Under the pieces are notes generated by a model. The model ran no database searches. It was not told the DNA's origin and saw only the letters and a list, made by a program, of their open reading frames with translations. The position numbers and the translations under genes were made by a program. Positions 17,287-27,859 of a stretch of 64,000 bases of DNA are shown piece by piece. The DNA lies in NCBI RefSeq assembly GCF_009765365.1, contig NZ_VTOM01000014.1:101680-165679 (forward strand), read 5' to 3'. Each line of letters begins with the position of its first letter. Positions within the stretch are counted from its first letter, which is position 1. This stretch comes from Antarcticirhabdus aurantiaca (GTDB lineage Bacteria; Pseudomonadota; Alphaproteobacteria; Rhizobiales; Rhizobiaceae).

Positions 17287-17642
17287 CCGTCCAGGCTCGA
17301 ATCGATCAGGCGGCTGAAGGCTTCGAAAACCTCGGGCCTGACCGCCTTCAGCCGCTCCAGGCGCTCGATCTCGTCGGGCAGGAGCGAGGGCGAGCGCAGC
17401 GCGGGTCGCTGTGGGAAGAACCAGGCGGGTGGAAGCTCCAGCGCGTCCGCGACGGCCTTCAACCGCCCGGCGGACGGGCGGCTCGCGCCGGTCTCGTATT
17501 TCAGCACCTGCTGCGCGCTGATGCCGAGCCGCGACGCGAGAGCCTCCAGCGTCAGGCCGCGCTTCATGCGCCCTTCGCGCAGACGGGCTGCGATGATCCG
17601 ATCGACGGCCTGGATGTCTTGGTCGATCGCCGGCTTGTCCAT
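17283..17642 (-). CDS. XRE-family helix-turn-helix regulator
   Basis: Small DNA-binding protein of 119 residues from ATG 17642, or 128 from ATG 17669. The Cro/C1-type helix-turn-helix (RMKRGLTLEALASRLGISAQ, then KYETGASRPSAGRL) sits in the first half. The C-terminal half (LPDEIERLERLKAVRPEVFEAF) is a short helical segment without a recognised ligand domain. It is convergent with the phosphatase gene, sharing the stop palindrome CTAG. Targets are unknown. It looks like a chromosomal regulator rather than a phage repressor, since no phage genes are nearby. Confidence 0.85.
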   Translation of the reverse strand: MDKPAIDQDIQAVDRIIAARLREGRMKRGLTLEALASRLGISAQQVLKYETGASRPSAGRLKAVADALELPPAWFFPQRPALRSPSLLPDEIERLERLKAVRPEVFEAFSRLIDSSLDG

Positions 17643-17712
17643 CCTCGTCCTCGATCCGATGATCTGCAATCACCGGTTCATGGATCGGGACGCGACTTGC
17701 GCGGAACTGGTG

Positions 17713-18975
17713 CTAAGCGGCGCGACGCAAATAGCGCGACGCCCCGAGGTCTTGCGCGTCGATCTCGGCCGCGCGCCCCGAGAAGAGGTCGGCCAGGAGC
17801 TTCCCCGAGCCGCAGCTCATCGTCCAGCCCAGCGTCCCGTGGCCGGTGTTGAGGAAGAGGCCGCCCACTTTGGTCGGGCCGATGATCGGCGTTCCGTCCG
17901 GCGTCATCGGGCGAAGGCCCGACCAGAAGCTCGCGGCCTTGAGGTCGCCGCCGGGAAAGAGGTCGGTCACGGAATGCTCGAGCGTCTGCCGCCGCTTGTC
18001 CGGCCGGTCGTTCGTGAAGCCGGAGATCTCGGCCATGCCGCCGACGCGGATGCGGTCGCCGAGGCGGGTGATGGCGATCTTGTAGGTCTCGTCCATCACG
18101 GTCGATTCCGGCGCGCGCGACGGATCGACGATCGGGATCGTCAGCGAGTAGCCCTTCACCGGGTAGACGGGAACGTCGATGCCGAGCGGGCCGACGAGCT
18201 TGGGCGTGTAGGAGCCCATCGCCGCGACCACCGCGTCGGCGCGAACGTGCCCCGTGTCGAGCCGCACGCCCACGGCGCGCCCCTTCTCGACCTCGATGCT
18301 CTCGATCGTCCGGCCCCACTGGAACGTCACGCCGCTGCTGGCGCAGAGCTCCGCGAGGGCGTTGGCGAACTTGAAGCAATCGCCCGTCTCGTCCTGCGGC
18401 GTCTGGAGGCCGCCGACGAACTTGTCACGGGCATTCGCGAGAGCCGGCTCCGCGCGGATGCAGGCGTCGCGATCGAGGATCTCGTAGGGAATGCCGTCGG
18501 CCGCCAGCGCCTTCACGTCCTTGGCCGAAGCGTCGAGCTGCGCCTCAGTGCGGAAGAGCTGGAGCGTGCCCTTCATCCGCTGATCGTAGACGATGTTGGT
18601 CTCGCGCCGCAGCTCCGCGAGGCAGAGGCGGCTGTAGTCGGACAGGCGCAGCATCCGGCTCTTGTTGCGTGCATAGGCCTCGCTCGTGCAGTTGGCGAGC
18701 ATCTTCGCCAGCCAGGACAGCATGGCTGGGTCGAGCTTCGGCCGCAGGATCAGCGGCGCGTGCTCCATCATCAGCCACTTGATGGCCTTTCTCGGAATGC
18801 CGGGCGCGGCCCAGGGCGAGCAGTAGCCGAACGACACCTCGCCGGCATTGGCGAAGCTCGTCTCAAGCGCCGGGCCGGCCTGCCGGTCGACCACCACGAC
18901 CTCGTGGCCCGCCCGCGAAAGGTACCAGGCGGAGGTGACGCCGATGATGCCGGCTCCGAGAACGACGACCTTCAT
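17713..18975 (-). CDS. dadA: D-amino acid dehydrogenase (small subunit)
   Basis: FAD-dependent oxidative deamination of D-amino acids, chiefly D-alanine, feeding electrons to the respiratory chain. The 420-residue product has the FAD motif [17 protein letters not shown] (GAGIIG at 8-13), [17 protein letters not shown], and the C-terminal [16 protein letters not shown] and [15 protein letters not shown], all standard for DadA. It lies 18 bases downstream of alr and forms a dad operon with it. Alanine racemase makes D-alanine and DadA converts it to pyruvate, so L-alanine can be used as a carbon source. Confidence 0.95.
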   Translation of the reverse strand: MKVVVLGAGIIGVTSAWYLSRAGHEVVVVDRQAGPALETSFANAGEVSFGYCSPWAAPGIPRKAIKWLMMEHAPLILRPKLDPAMLSWLAKMLANCTSEAYARNKSRMLRLSDYSRLCLAELRRETNIVYDQRMKGTLQLFRTEAQLDASAKDVKALAADGIPYEILDRDACIRAEPALANARDKFVGGLQTPQDETGDCFKFANALAELCASSGVTFQWGRTIESIEVEKGRAVGVRLDTGHVRADAVVAAMGSYTPKLVGPLGIDVPVYPVKGYSLTIPIVDPSRAPESTVMDETYKIAITRLGDRIRVGGMAEISGFTNDRPDKRRQTLEHSVTDLFPGGDLKAASFWSGLRPMTPDGTPIIGPTKVGGLFLNTGHGTLGWTMSCGSGKLLADLFSGRAAEIDAQDLGASRYLRRAA

Positions 18976-18993
18976 GAACGAACTCCGGACGTG

Positions 18994-20166
18994 TCAGCAA
19001 AGATAGCGCCGCTCGTAGCGGTGCCCGAGCGAGGTGAGGATCTCGTAGGAGATGGTGCCGGCGGCTTCCGCCACCGCGTCGAGCGACTGGCTCGGCCCGA
19101 TCAGCTCGATGAGGTCGCCGCCTTTGAGGGCGCCCGCCGGAAGTGCTGACGCGTCGAGGATGAGCGAGTCCATCGAAACGCGCCCGACGACCGGCAGCCG
19201 CCGTCCTGCGACGAAGCCGGCAAGGCGGTTGCTGAGCGCGCGCGGCCAGCCGTCGGCATAGCCGAGGCCGAGCGTCGCGAGGCGCATCGGGCCGTCCGCG
19301 ACGCGGGTGAAGCCATAGCCGATGCCCGCGCCCGCCGGCACCTCGCGCGTCTGGATGACGCGTCCGTCGAGGCGGACCACGGGCCGCATCGGGTTCGCCG
19401 CGCCGCCCGTCGGCGCGCCGCCGTAGAGCGCGACGCCGGGGCGCGCGAGGTCGAAGCGGAAGTCGGGTCCGAGAAACAGGCCGGCCGAATTGGCGAGCGA
19501 GCGCCGCGCGGCGGGGAGCTTGGCTTCCATCGCGCGGAAAGCGGCGAGCTGGGCGGCATTGGCGGGATGATCGGGATCGTCGGCGCAGGCGAGGTGGCTC
19601 ATCACCAGCACCGTCTCGACGCCGGCGAGACGCGACGGGTCGCGGACGAGGCTCTCGACCTCGTCCGCGGCGAGCCCGAGGCGCGACATGCCGGAATCCA
19701 CCTGGATCGCCGCCGGCAGTCGCCCGCCGCGGCGCCGCCCCTCGGCGCCCCAGGCGCGGACCTGATCCAGCGCGTTGAGGACGGGGCGGACCCGAGCGTC
19801 GGCGCAGAGGCGCTCGTCGCCGGGCGCGAGGCCGTTGAGGACGAAGATCTCGGCGTCGGCCGGCAGGACGGGCCGCAGGGCGAGCGCTTCGCCGAGATGG
19901 GCGACGAAGAAGGTGCGGCAGCCCTCGTCCCAGAGCGCCGGCGCGACCCGCTCCGCCCCGAGGCCGTAGGCATTCGCCTTGACGACGCCCGCCACCGCCG
20001 CGCCGCCGACGCGCTGGCGCAGCAGCCGGTAGTTCGCCCGGAGCGCCGAAAGATCGATCGTCAGGACGCCGCCAGCCGCGGCGCCGGACGCGTCCGCGCG
20101 GGGTGCCGAGGCTCCGCCGCCGATGCGCGGGCCGGATGCGGGAACTGCCTTCGCGAGAGCCGACAT
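18994..20166 (-). CDS. alr: Alanine racemase (catabolic, DadX-like)
   Basis: PLP enzyme interconverting L- and D-alanine. The 390-residue product has VVKANAYGLG with the PLP lysine K63, QVDSGMSRLG, SHLACAD, NSAGLF, RPGVALYGG and GRVSMDS. The ATG at 20166 has GGAGA 8 bases upstream and leaves a short proline/alanine-rich tail of about 33 residues before the barrel. Pairing with dadA and divergence from an Lrp regulator point to a catabolic (dadX) role. It could still serve peptidoglycan synthesis if no second alr exists. Confidence 0.94.
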   Translation of the reverse strand: MSALAKAVPASGPRIGGGASAPRADASGAAAGGVLTIDLSALRANYRLLRQRVGGAAVAGVVKANAYGLGAERVAPALWDEGCRTFFVAHLGEALALRPVLPADAEIFVLNGLAPGDERLCADARVRPVLNALDQVRAWGAEGRRRGGRLPAAIQVDSGMSRLGLAADEVESLVRDPSRLAGVETVLVMSHLACADDPDHPANAAQLAAFRAMEAKLPAARRSLANSAGLFLGPDFRFDLARPGVALYGGAPTGGAANPMRPVVRLDGRVIQTREVPAGAGIGYGFTRVADGPMRLATLGLGYADGWPRALSNRLAGFVAGRRLPVVGRVSMDSLILDASALPAGALKGGDLIELIGPSQSLDAVAEAAGTISYEILTSLGHRYERRYLC

Positions 20167-20235
20167 CGCCTGTCTCCCATGGATGGGGCACAGGGGCATG
20201 ATGATCGAAAAATCCTCGAATGTTCGTTCCTTCTG

Positions 20236-20280
20236 TCGAAGATTATGCGATCTTGAGCGGAAAAATCGCACGATCTTCGA
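20236..20280. promoter_or_regulatory. Inverted repeat between alr and the Lrp gene, candidate Lrp operator
   Basis: In the AT-richer 129-base gap between divergent alr and lrp-like genes, TCGAAGATTATGCGAT (20236-20251) is matched by its reverse complement at 20265-20280 with 14 of 16 positions identical and a 13-base spacer. The right arm ends 15 bases before the regulator's start. Lrp/AsnC proteins commonly bind such sites in the shared promoter of the dad operon. The repeat is seen; the binding is inferred. Confidence 0.6.
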
Positions 20281-20295
20281 AGGACACGCATCATC

Positions 20296-20736
20296 ATGCC
20301 CGAGCTCGATCGGCTCGACCGCCGCATCGTCCAGGCGCTGCGCCGCGACGGGCGCATGAGCAACGTCGCGTTGGCCAAGGAGGTCGGCCTCTCGCCCTCC
20401 GCCTGTTTGCGGCGGGTTCAGATCCTGGAGCAGCAGGGAACGATCCGCGGCTACACCGCCATCGTCGCCGCGCCCGGCGAGCGAGAGCGTCACGTCGTGA
20501 TCGTGCGCATCAGCGTGGAGCGCCAGACCGAAGACGTCCTGAACCGCTTCGAGGCGGAGGTGCTGAAGCACCCGGAGATCCGCGAGTGCTACCTGATGAC
20601 GGGCGAGGAGGACTACCTCCTGCGCCTGGAGGCCGACGGCGCCGGCGACTACGAGCGCATCCACAAGGAAGTGCTTTCGCGCCTTCCGGGCGTGTCCCGC
20701 ATCAATTCCAGCTTCGCCATCCGCTCGGTGCTGTGA
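20296..20736 (+). CDS. Lrp/AsnC-family transcriptional regulator
   Basis: Likely activator of the divergent alr-dadA operon in response to alanine or leucine. The 146-residue product has an N-terminal HTH (LDRRIVQALRRDGRMSNVAL then AKEVGLSPSACLRRVQILE) and a C-terminal RAM/AsnC ligand domain from about residue 70 to the end. Length is usual for the family. The intergenic inverted repeat at 20236-20280 is a plausible binding site. Confidence 0.93.
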   Translation: MPELDRLDRRIVQALRRDGRMSNVALAKEVGLSPSACLRRVQILEQQGTIRGYTAIVAAPGERERHVVIVRISVERQTEDVLNRFEAEVLKHPEIRECYLMTGEEDYLLRLEADGAGDYERIHKEVLSRLPGVSRINSSFAIRSVL

Positions 20737-20848
20737 AGCGGCGCAGGGTTGCGTCCTCGGCCACGGGCGGGCAACACAGGAGATCAAGCGCGTTCGGTTT
20801 GGGAGGATCGGTCATGCGGGCGAGTCGAACGATTCCGTGGGAGCGTTC

Positions 20849-21988
20849 ATGCAGTTCGACCTGACGGACGAGCAGCGCGAGATCCAGGAGCTGGCGCGGC
20901 GCTTCACGGCGGACCGCATCACGCCGTTCGCCGCGGACTGGGACGAGCGCTCCATCTTTCCGCGCGATACGATCCGCGCGGCGGCCGAGCTCGGCTTCGG
21001 CGCGATCTACGTGTCGGAGGAGGGCTGGGGAATCGCGCTCGGCCGGCTCGAATCCGCCCTGATCATGGAAGCCATGGCCTATGGCTGCCCCTCCACGGCG
21101 GCCTTCATCTCCATCCACAACATGGCCGCCTGGATGCTCGACCGCTTCGGGCCGCCGGAGCTGAAGGCGGCGCACCTTACCGCCCTCGTCACGATGGAGC
21201 GCATGGCGTCCTACTGCCTGACCGAGGCCTCCTCCGGCTCGGACGCGGCGGCGCTGAAGACCAGGGCGGTTCGCGACGGTGACACCTACGTCGTCACCGG
21301 TTCCAAGCAGTTCATTTCCGGCGCCGGCGAGAACGAGGTCTACCTCGTGATGGTGCGCACCGGCGGCGAGGGGCCGGGCGGCATCTCCTGCCTCCTGATC
21401 GAGAAGGACATGCCGGGCGTGTCCTTCGGCGCGCAGGAGAAGAAGCTCGGCTGGCATTCGCAGCCGACCGCCGCGCTGATCCTCGACGGCGTGCGCGTGC
21501 CGGTCGGAAACCGGCTGGGCACGGAGGGCGAGGGGTTCAAGATCGCCATGGCCGGGCTCGACGGCGGACGCGTCAACATCGGCGCCTGCTCGCTCGGCGG
21601 GGCGCAGCGCTGCCTGGACGAAGCGGTGCGCTACACGCGGGATCGCAAGCAGTTCGGCCGCGCCGTCGCGGAGTTCCAGAACACGCAGTTCGCCCTCGCC
21701 GACATGGAGACCGAGCTCCAGGCCGCGCGCCAACTCCTCTACGCGGCGGCGGAGAAGGTGACGGCGGATGCGCCTGACAAGACGCGCTTCGCCGCCATGG
21801 CCAAGCGCCTCGCGACCGACACCGGCTCCAAGGTCGCCGACGCCGCCCTCCAGCTCCACGGCGGCTACGGCTACCTCAGGGATTATCCGATCGAGCGCTT
21901 CTGGCGCGATCTGCGCGTCCATTCCATCCTGGAAGGAACGAACCAGGTGATGCGCATGATCGTCGGGCGCGAGCTGACGCGGGATTGA
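20849..21988 (+). CDS. Isobutyryl-CoA dehydrogenase-type acyl-CoA dehydrogenase
   Basis: FAD-dependent alpha,beta-dehydrogenation, most likely isobutyryl-CoA to methacrylyl-CoA in valine breakdown. The 379-residue product has YCLTEASSGSDAAALKT, the FAD-binding GGAQRCLDEAVRYTRDRKQF, QLHGGYGYLRDYPIERFWRD and a C-terminal ILEGTNQVMR with the probable catalytic E362. The ATG at 20849 follows GGGAG; a GTG at 20837 is an alternative. The next three genes are the following valine steps, which supports the substrate call. Confidence 0.9.
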   Translation: MQFDLTDEQREIQELARRFTADRITPFAADWDERSIFPRDTIRAAAELGFGAIYVSEEGWGIALGRLESALIMEAMAYGCPSTAAFISIHNMAAWMLDRFGPPELKAAHLTALVTMERMASYCLTEASSGSDAAALKTRAVRDGDTYVVTGSKQFISGAGENEVYLVMVRTGGEGPGGISCLLIEKDMPGVSFGAQEKKLGWHSQPTAALILDGVRVPVGNRLGTEGEGFKIAMAGLDGGRVNIGACSLGGAQRCLDEAVRYTRDRKQFGRAVAEFQNTQFALADMETELQAARQLLYAAAEKVTADAPDKTRFAAMAKRLATDTGSKVADAALQLHGGYGYLRDYPIERFWRDLRVHSILEGTNQVMRMIVGRELTRD

Positions 21989-21998
21989 AGGGATAGGC

Positions 21999-23045
21999 AT
22001 GACAGATGAGGTGATCGTCGCCGTCGAGGGCCGGGCCGGCCGGCTGCGGCTGAACCGGCCGAAGGCGATCCATGCCCTGAACCGGCCGATGTGCGCGAGC
22101 ATGCTGGACGCGCTCGACGCCTTCGGGACGGACGGACGCGTCGAGGTCGTCATGATCGACCATGCCGAGGGCCGCGGCTTCTGCGCCGGCGGCGACATCC
22201 GCGCGGCGGCCGAATCGGGCAAGACCGGCGGGGCGGAGGCGAAGGCCTTCTTCTTCACCGAGTACCAGCTCAACCACCGGCTCTTCACCTACGAAAAGCC
22301 CGTCGTCGCCTTCATGGACGGCATCACCATGGGCGGGGGCGTCGGCCTGTCGCTGCCGGCGCGCTTGCGCGTCGCGACGGAGAACACGCGCTTCGCCATG
22401 CCCGAAACCGGCATCGGCCTGTTCCCCGACGTCGGCGGCGGCTGGTACCTGTCGCGTCTTCCCGGCCGCACGGGGCAGTTCCTGGCGCTGACCGGACACC
22501 GGCTGAACGGCGCGGAATGTGTGGCACTCGGCCTCGCGACCCACCTCCTGCCGGCTGCACGCCTCGACGAGGCCAAGCGCCGGATCGCCGATGCGCCGGA
22601 CGACCGAGCCGCGATCCTCGACGACCTGTCGGAGCCGGCCGGCGAGGCGCCGATCCTCGCGCATGCCGAGGCCATCGACCGGCTGTTCGCATCCGACGAT
22701 CTCGACGAGGTTCTCGCCGCGCTCGACGCCGACGGCGGCGATTTCGCGCGCGCCCAGCGCGCCGTCCTCGCCACCAAGTCGCCGCAGACCATGAAGGTCG
22801 CGTTGCGCCTCCTGAAGGAGGGCGGCGGCATGACCGACTTCGCCGACGAGATGGCGCAGGAATACGCCGTCGCCTGTCGGATCGTCGTCAAGCACGACTT
22901 CATCGAGGGCGTGCGCGCCGTCATCGTCGACAAGGACAACGCGCCGCGCTGGAGCCCGGCGCCGGACGCGGCCGGGATCGACGCGATCTTCGCGCCGCTG
23001 CCGGAAGCGCAGGCCTGGACACCCCACGAAGGAGCCCGCCCATGA
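21999..23045 (+). CDS. 3-hydroxyisobutyryl-CoA hydrolase
   Basis: Crotonase-fold thioesterase releasing 3-hydroxyisobutyrate from its CoA ester in valine catabolism. The 348-residue product has [30 protein letters not shown] and the family-specific [20 protein letters not shown]. The longer C-terminal helical region separates HIBCH from simple hydratases. It begins 10 bases after the dehydrogenase stop, and its own stop overlaps the hydratase start as ATGA. Confidence 0.93.
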   Translation: MTDEVIVAVEGRAGRLRLNRPKAIHALNRPMCASMLDALDAFGTDGRVEVVMIDHAEGRGFCAGGDIRAAAESGKTGGAEAKAFFFTEYQLNHRLFTYEKPVVAFMDGITMGGGVGLSLPARLRVATENTRFAMPETGIGLFPDVGGGWYLSRLPGRTGQFLALTGHRLNGAECVALGLATHLLPAARLDEAKRRIADAPDDRAAILDDLSEPAGEAPILAHAEAIDRLFASDDLDEVLAALDADGGDFARAQRAVLATKSPQTMKVALRLLKEGGGMTDFADEMAQEYAVACRIVVKHDFIEGVRAVIVDKDNAPRWSPAPDAAGIDAIFAPLPEAQAWTPHEGARP

Positions 23046-23815
23046 GCTACGAGACGCTGCTCGTCGAGACCCGCGGCACGGTGACGCTCGTCACGCTGAA
23101 TCGGCCGGACGCGCTGAACGCGCTGAATTCCCAGGTCCTGGCCGATCTCGTCGCGGCCTTCGCGGCCTTCGATGCCGATCCGTCGCAGGGCTGCGCCGTG
23201 CTCACCGGCTCGGCCAAGGCCTTCGCGGCGGGCGCCGACATCAAGGAGATGCAGGCGATGGACTTCGCCGGCATGTACGGCGGCGACCATTTCGCCGGCT
23301 ATCTGCGCTTCACCGCGACGAGGAAGCCGGTGATCGCGGCCGTGTCGGGCTTCGCGCTCGGCGGCGGCTGCGAGCTCGCCATGATGTGCGACATCATCAT
23401 CGCCGCGGACAACGCCAAGTTCGGCCAGCCCGAGATCAAGCTCGGCGTCGCGCCCGGCATGGGCGGCACGCAGCGGCTGACACGCGCGGTCGGCAAGGCC
23501 AAGGCCATGGAGCTCTGCCTGACCGGCCGGCTGATGGATGCGGCCGAGGCCGAGCGCTCGGGCCTTGTCGCCCGCGTCGTGCCGGCGGACAACCTCCTGG
23601 CGGAAGCGATCAAGGCCGCAGAGACCATCGCCGGCATGGCGCCGATCGCGGTCAAGGCGGTGAAGGAGATGGTCAACTCGGCCTACGAGACGACGCTGAC
23701 CCAGGGCATCCAGTTCGAGCGCCGTCTCTTCGCCGGCCTGTTCGGCACCGCCGACCAGACCGAGGGCATGGCCGCCTTCGTGGAGAAGCGGCCGGCGAAC
23801 TGGACGGGACGCTGA
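23042..23815 (+). CDS. Enoyl-CoA hydratase
   Basis: Crotonase-family hydratase, here probably hydrating methacrylyl-CoA. The 257-residue product has the oxyanion loop [24 protein letters not shown] with the first catalytic glutamate, and [19 protein letters not shown] with the second. Both catalytic glutamates are present, unlike in isomerase-only relatives. Coupled to the hydrolase by ATGA and followed after 14 bases by the dehydrogenase. Confidence 0.93.
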   Translation: MSYETLLVETRGTVTLVTLNRPDALNALNSQVLADLVAAFAAFDADPSQGCAVLTGSAKAFAAGADIKEMQAMDFAGMYGGDHFAGYLRFTATRKPVIAAVSGFALGGGCELAMMCDIIIAADNAKFGQPEIKLGVAPGMGGTQRLTRAVGKAKAMELCLTGRLMDAAEAERSGLVARVVPADNLLAEAIKAAETIAGMAPIAVKAVKEMVNSAYETTLTQGIQFERRLFAGLFGTADQTEGMAAFVEKRPANWTGR

Positions 23816-23829
23816 AGAAGGGAATGGAT

Positions 23830-24726
23830 ATGGCGCGCATCGCCTTTATCGGGCTCGGCAACATGGGCGGCGGCATGGCCGCCAACCTCGCGAAGGCCAG
23901 GCATTCCGTCGTCGCCTTCGACCTGTCGGAGGCGGCGCTGGAGCGCGCAGAGGCCGCGGGCTGCGAGCGGGCCACGAACGCGCGGGAGGCCTGCGCCGAG
24001 GCCGCGGCCGTCGTCACCATGCTGCCCGCCGGCCGCAACGTCGAGGCGGTCTACACCGCCGAGGTCTTCGGCGCGGCGCCCGCGAGCGCGGTCCTGATCG
24101 ACTGCTCCACCATCGACGTCGCGACCGCCCGGCGCGTTTCGGCGATCGCCGAGGAGCGCGGCTACGACATGGTCGACGCGCCGGTGTCCGGCGGCATCGC
24201 AGCCGCCGCCGCGGGCACGCTGACCTTCATGGTCGGCGGCTCGGACGAAGCCTTCGCCAAGGCCGAGCCGATCCTGTCGGCCATGGGCAAGGCGGTGATC
24301 CACGCGGGCGCCGGCGGTTCGGGGCAGGCGGCGAAGATCTGCAACAACATGGTGCTCGGCGCGACCATGGTCGCGACCTGCGAGGCCTTTCTCCTGGCGA
24401 GAAAGCTCGGCCTCGATCCCCAGACCTTCTACGACATCGCCAGCCAGTCCTCCGGGCAGAGCTGGTCGCTGACGAGCTACGCGCCGCTCCCTGGCGTCGG
24501 CCCGCAGACCCCCGCCGACCGCGACTACCAAGGGGGTTTCGCGGCCGCGCTGATGCTGAAGGACCTGACGCTGGCGATGGAGGCCGGCACGCAGGCCGGC
24601 GCAGACACGCCGATGGGCCGGCGCGCCGCCGAGCTCTACGCCGCCTTCGTCGAGGACGGGCACGCGACGACGGACTTTTCCGGCATCATCCGCATGCTGG
24701 AGGCCCGCTCCGAAGGCGGCGCCTGA
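23830..24726 (+). CDS. mmsB: 3-hydroxyisobutyrate dehydrogenase
   Basis: NAD-dependent oxidation of 3-hydroxyisobutyrate to methylmalonate semialdehyde. The 298-residue product has the Rossmann start IAFIGLGNMGGGMAANLA, VDAPVSGGIAAAAAGTLTFM, and GSGQAAKICNNM with the catalytic lysine. The ATG at 23830 fits an AAGAAGGG site with 7-base spacing better than the ATG at 23824. It is the last gene of the valine operon; methylmalonate-semialdehyde dehydrogenase (mmsA) is not in the window. Confidence 0.93.
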   Translation: MARIAFIGLGNMGGGMAANLAKARHSVVAFDLSEAALERAEAAGCERATNAREACAEAAAVVTMLPAGRNVEAVYTAEVFGAAPASAVLIDCSTIDVATARRVSAIAEERGYDMVDAPVSGGIAAAAAGTLTFMVGGSDEAFAKAEPILSAMGKAVIHAGAGGSGQAAKICNNMVLGATMVATCEAFLLARKLGLDPQTFYDIASQSSGQSWSLTSYAPLPGVGPQTPADRDYQGGFAAALMLKDLTLAMEAGTQAGADTPMGRRAAELYAAFVEDGHATTDFSGIIRMLEARSEGGA

Positions 24727-24732
24727 CGCGCG

Positions 24733-24783
24733 GGCCGCCGAGCCGATCGGGTCGCGTCCACGGATCGCGTCCGATCGGCGGCC
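24733..24783 (+). terminator. Possible hairpin ending the valine operon
   Basis: GGCCGCCGA at 24733-24741 is exactly complementary to TCGGCGGCC at 24775-24783, with further partial pairing inside the 33-base loop (GATCGG and CCGATC). It lies 7 bases after the mmsB stop. There is no T-run, so intrinsic termination is uncertain; it may only protect the 3' end. Confidence 0.4.
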
Positions 24784-24904
24784 AAGCGGGTAGACGTCCG
24801 CGTCGTCCTCCCCAACTTGTGCCCGATGACGATCCTCGCTAGGCCGTCGGCCCGGCGGGTGATCGACCGAACCGAACTGGTGAAGACGGGGTAGTGTTCG
24901 ACGC

Positions 24905-27856
24905 ATGGCGTTGAGTCTGGAGTCGCTCGGCGGTGGGATGGGAGCCCTGATCCGCAATGCGGACTGGTCCGCGTCGCCGCTCGGATTGCCCAAAACCTGG
25001 CCGCCCCACCTTTGCACGACGCTCGACCTGATTTCGGGCGCACAGGCGGAGATCGTGGTGTTCTGGGGCGACGACTACGTCGCGCTCTACAACGAGGCCT
25101 ATGCCCCGACGATCGGCGAGAAGCATCCCCGCGCCTTCGGCCGGCCGGCCCGCGAGAACTGGGCGGAGCTCTGGGACGACCTCGAGCCGCTCCTTGCCGA
25201 CGTGCGCCGGACCGGCAAGACGCTGGCGGCCAAGGACCGCCCCTTCCGCATCGAGCGCCGCGGCTTCCTGGAGGACGTCTTCTTCGACATCAGCTACTCG
25301 GCGCTGCGCGGCGAGAACGGCGAGGTCGAGGGCGTCCTGTGCATCGTCACGGATACGACGGAGCGGGTGCTGGCCGCGCGCACCCTCGCCGAGAGCGAGC
25401 AGCGCTTCCGCAACATGGCCGACCACGCGCCGGTCATGATGTGGGTGACCGATCCCGACGGACGCTGCACCTACCTCAACAGCGCCTGGTATGACGCGAC
25501 CGGTCAGTCGCGCGAGGAGGCCGAGGGCTTCGGCTGGCTGAAGGCCGTGCATCCCGCCGACGCCGCGGCCTCCGAGCGGGCCTTCCGGGACGCCAATGCC
25601 GGCCAGTACCCGTTTCGGGTGGAGTACCGGCTGCGCTATGCCGACGGGACCTATCGCTGGGCGATCGACGCGGCCTCGCCGCGTTTCGGTTCGGACGGCG
25701 GCTTCCTTGGCTTCATCGGCTCGGTGATCGACATCGACGAGCGGCACGCCTCGGAGGAGCGCCTGCGCGCCAGCGAGGCGAACTTCCAGGCCATCGCCAA
25801 CTCGATCGACCAGATGGTCTGGGCGACGCAGCCGGACGGCTTCCACGACTACTACAACGAGCGCTGGTACGAATTCACCGGCGTTCCGCGCGGCACCACG
25901 GACGGCGAGGGTTGGAACGACATGTTCCATCCCGAGGATCGCGAGCGCGCCTGGGCTCGCTGGCGCGAGAGCCTTGCCACCGGCGAGCCCTACCGCATCG
26001 AGTACCGCCTCCGGCACCGATCGGGCGAGTATCGCTGGGTGCTCGGCCGCGCCCAGGCGGTGCGCGACGACGAGGGGCGGATCATCCGCTGGTTCGGCAC
26101 CTGCACCGACGTCCACGAGATCAAGCTCGCGGAGGCGCGGCGCGACTTCCTTTTGGCCCTCAGCGCCCGGATGCTCGCCGAGCGCGATCCGTCGACCGTA
26201 TCGCTGGCGGTCGCCGAGATGCTCGGCCACCATCTCGGCGTCGGGCGGTTGGGCTTCGGCGAGATCGACGTCGGCGGGCAGGTCGTGCGCGTCGAGCGCG
26301 ACTGGACCGGACGACCGGGCATGGTCAGCCTCGCGGGCGAGGCGCGGATGCTGGAGGGCTTCGGACCGCGGATCATCGACGAGCTGAAGGCGGGACGCAC
26401 GCTCGTCGTCGCGGACTGCTTCGAGGATCCGCGCGTCGGTCCGGAATTCGCGGAGAGCTGGAACAGCATCGGATGCCGCGCGCTCGTCGTCGTCCCGCTG
26501 CATCGCGACGGCATGCTGAACGCGATCCTCTACCTTCACGAGCCCGAGCCGCGCCGGTGGACCGAGAGCGACGTGCTTCTCGCCGAGGAGGTCGCGGAGC
26601 GCACGCGCGAGGCGGTGGAGCGCGCCCGCGTCGAGGTGATCCTGCGCGACCTCAACGCCAATCTGGAGGAGCGCATCGCCGCGCGCACGGCCGAGCTCCA
26701 GCGCGCCCAGGAGATCCTGCGCCAGGCGCAGAAGATGGAGGCGGTCGGGCAGCTCACCGGCGGCATCGCCCACGACTTCAACAACATGCTGTCCGTCATC
26801 ATCGGCTCGCTCGACCTTCTCGGCCGGCGCGTCGCGGAGGACGACGCCCGCAGCCGCCGCTACGTCGACAACGCCATGGAGGGCGCGCGCCGCGCCGCGA
26901 CGCTGACGCACCGGCTCCTGGCCTTCTCGCGCCAGCAGCCGCTGAGCCCGGAGCCCGTCGACGCCAACAAGCTCGTCGCCGGGATGTCGGAGCTTCTGCG
27001 CCACACGCTGAGCGGGACGATCCGGCTGGAAACCGTGCTCGGCGGCGGCCTTTGGCGCTGCAACGTCGATCCGAACCAGCTCGAGAACGTCATCGTCAAC
27101 CTGGCGGTCAACGCGCGCGATGCGATGCCGAACGGCGGCCGGCTGACGATCGAGACCCAGAACGCCCATCTCGACGACCGCTACGTCGCCCGCAACGTCG
27201 GGCTCGTGCCCGGCCAGTACGTCCTCGTCGCCGTGACCGACACGGGCACGGGCATGAGCGACGAGGTCATCGAGAAGGCCTTCGACCCGTTCTTCACCAC
27301 CAAGGAGATCGGCAAGGGCACCGGCCTCGGTCTCAGTCAGGTCTACGGCTTCGTGAAGCAGTCGGGCGGCCACGTGAAGATCTATTCGGAGGTCGGGCTC
27401 GGCACGACCGTCAAGATCTACCTGCCGCGCCATACCGGCGAGGAGGACGAGGCGACGGCCAGCGCGCAGCCCGCGGGAGCGGACGGCGGACTGGAGCTGA
27501 TCCTCGTCGTCGAGGACGACGAGAGCGTGCGCCGCGTGACCTTGGACGCGGTTCAGGAGCTCGGCTACCGGACGCTCGAAGCGGACGGCGCGACGGAAGC
27601 GCTGCGCCTTCTCGACATGCATCCAGAGATCGCGCTGCTCTTCACGGACATCGTCATGCCGGAAATCGACGGGCGCAACCTCGCCGACGAAGCGATGCGG
27701 CGACGGCCCGGTCTCAAGGTCGTGTTCACCACCGGCTACACGCGCAACGCCGTGGTGCACAACGGCGTGCTCGACGCGGGCGTGCGTCTCCTGACCAAGC
27801 CCTTCACGCTGGACGAGCTGTCGGCCAAGCTGCGCGAGGCGCTCGACGAGGGCTGA
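24905..27856 (+). CDS. Hybrid PAS/GAF sensor histidine kinase with receiver domain
   Basis: Cytoplasmic sensor of 983 residues; no transmembrane segment or signal peptide seen. Order of domains: an N-terminal PAS-like region (about 30-155), PAS (160-280), PAS (285-400), GAF (405-575), a short coiled segment, HisKA with [11 protein letters not shown] (phospho-site H623), HATPase with [14 protein letters not shown] and [18 protein letters not shown], then a C-terminal receiver (ILVVEDDES, phospho-acceptor D915, K in LTKPF). The HDFNN-type core is common in alphaproteobacterial hybrid kinases. No separate response regulator is adjacent, so its output is unknown. Confidence 0.92.
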   Translation: MALSLESLGGGMGALIRNADWSASPLGLPKTWPPHLCTTLDLISGAQAEIVVFWGDDYVALYNEAYAPTIGEKHPRAFGRPARENWAELWDDLEPLLADVRRTGKTLAAKDRPFRIERRGFLEDVFFDISYSALRGENGEVEGVLCIVTDTTERVLAARTLAESEQRFRNMADHAPVMMWVTDPDGRCTYLNSAWYDATGQSREEAEGFGWLKAVHPADAAASERAFRDANAGQYPFRVEYRLRYADGTYRWAIDAASPRFGSDGGFLGFIGSVIDIDERHASEERLRASEANFQAIANSIDQMVWATQPDGFHDYYNERWYEFTGVPRGTTDGEGWNDMFHPEDRERAWARWRESLATGEPYRIEYRLRHRSGEYRWVLGRAQAVRDDEGRIIRWFGTCTDVHEIKLAEARRDFLLALSARMLAERDPSTVSLAVAEMLGHHLGVGRLGFGEIDVGGQVVRVERDWTGRPGMVSLAGEARMLEGFGPRIIDELKAGRTLVVADCFEDPRVGPEFAESWNSIGCRALVVVPLHRDGMLNAILYLHEPEPRRWTESDVLLAEEVAERTREAVERARVEVILRDLNANLEERIAARTAELQRAQEILRQAQKMEAVGQLTGGIAHDFNNMLSVIIGSLDLLGRRVAEDDARSRRYVDNAMEGARRAATLTHRLLAFSRQQPLSPEPVDANKLVAGMSELLRHTLSGTIRLETVLGGGLWRCNVDPNQLENVIVNLAVNARDAMPNGGRLTIETQNAHLDDRYVARNVGLVPGQYVLVAVTDTGTGMSDEVIEKAFDPFFTTKEIGKGTGLGLSQVYGFVKQSGGHVKIYSEVGLGTTVKIYLPRHTGEEDEATASAQPAGADGGLELILVVEDDESVRRVTLDAVQELGYRTLEADGATEALRLLDMHPEIALLFTDIVMPEIDGRNLADEAMRRRPGLKVVFTTGYTRNAVVHNGVLDAGVRLLTKPFTLDELSAKLREALDEG

Positions 27857-27859
27857 GCG

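Noticed and set aside
24839..27760. 973-codon open frame opposite the hybrid kinase
   Set aside because: Same cause: stop codons are rare in this frame at high GC. The sense strand carries PAS, HisKA and receiver motifs in full.
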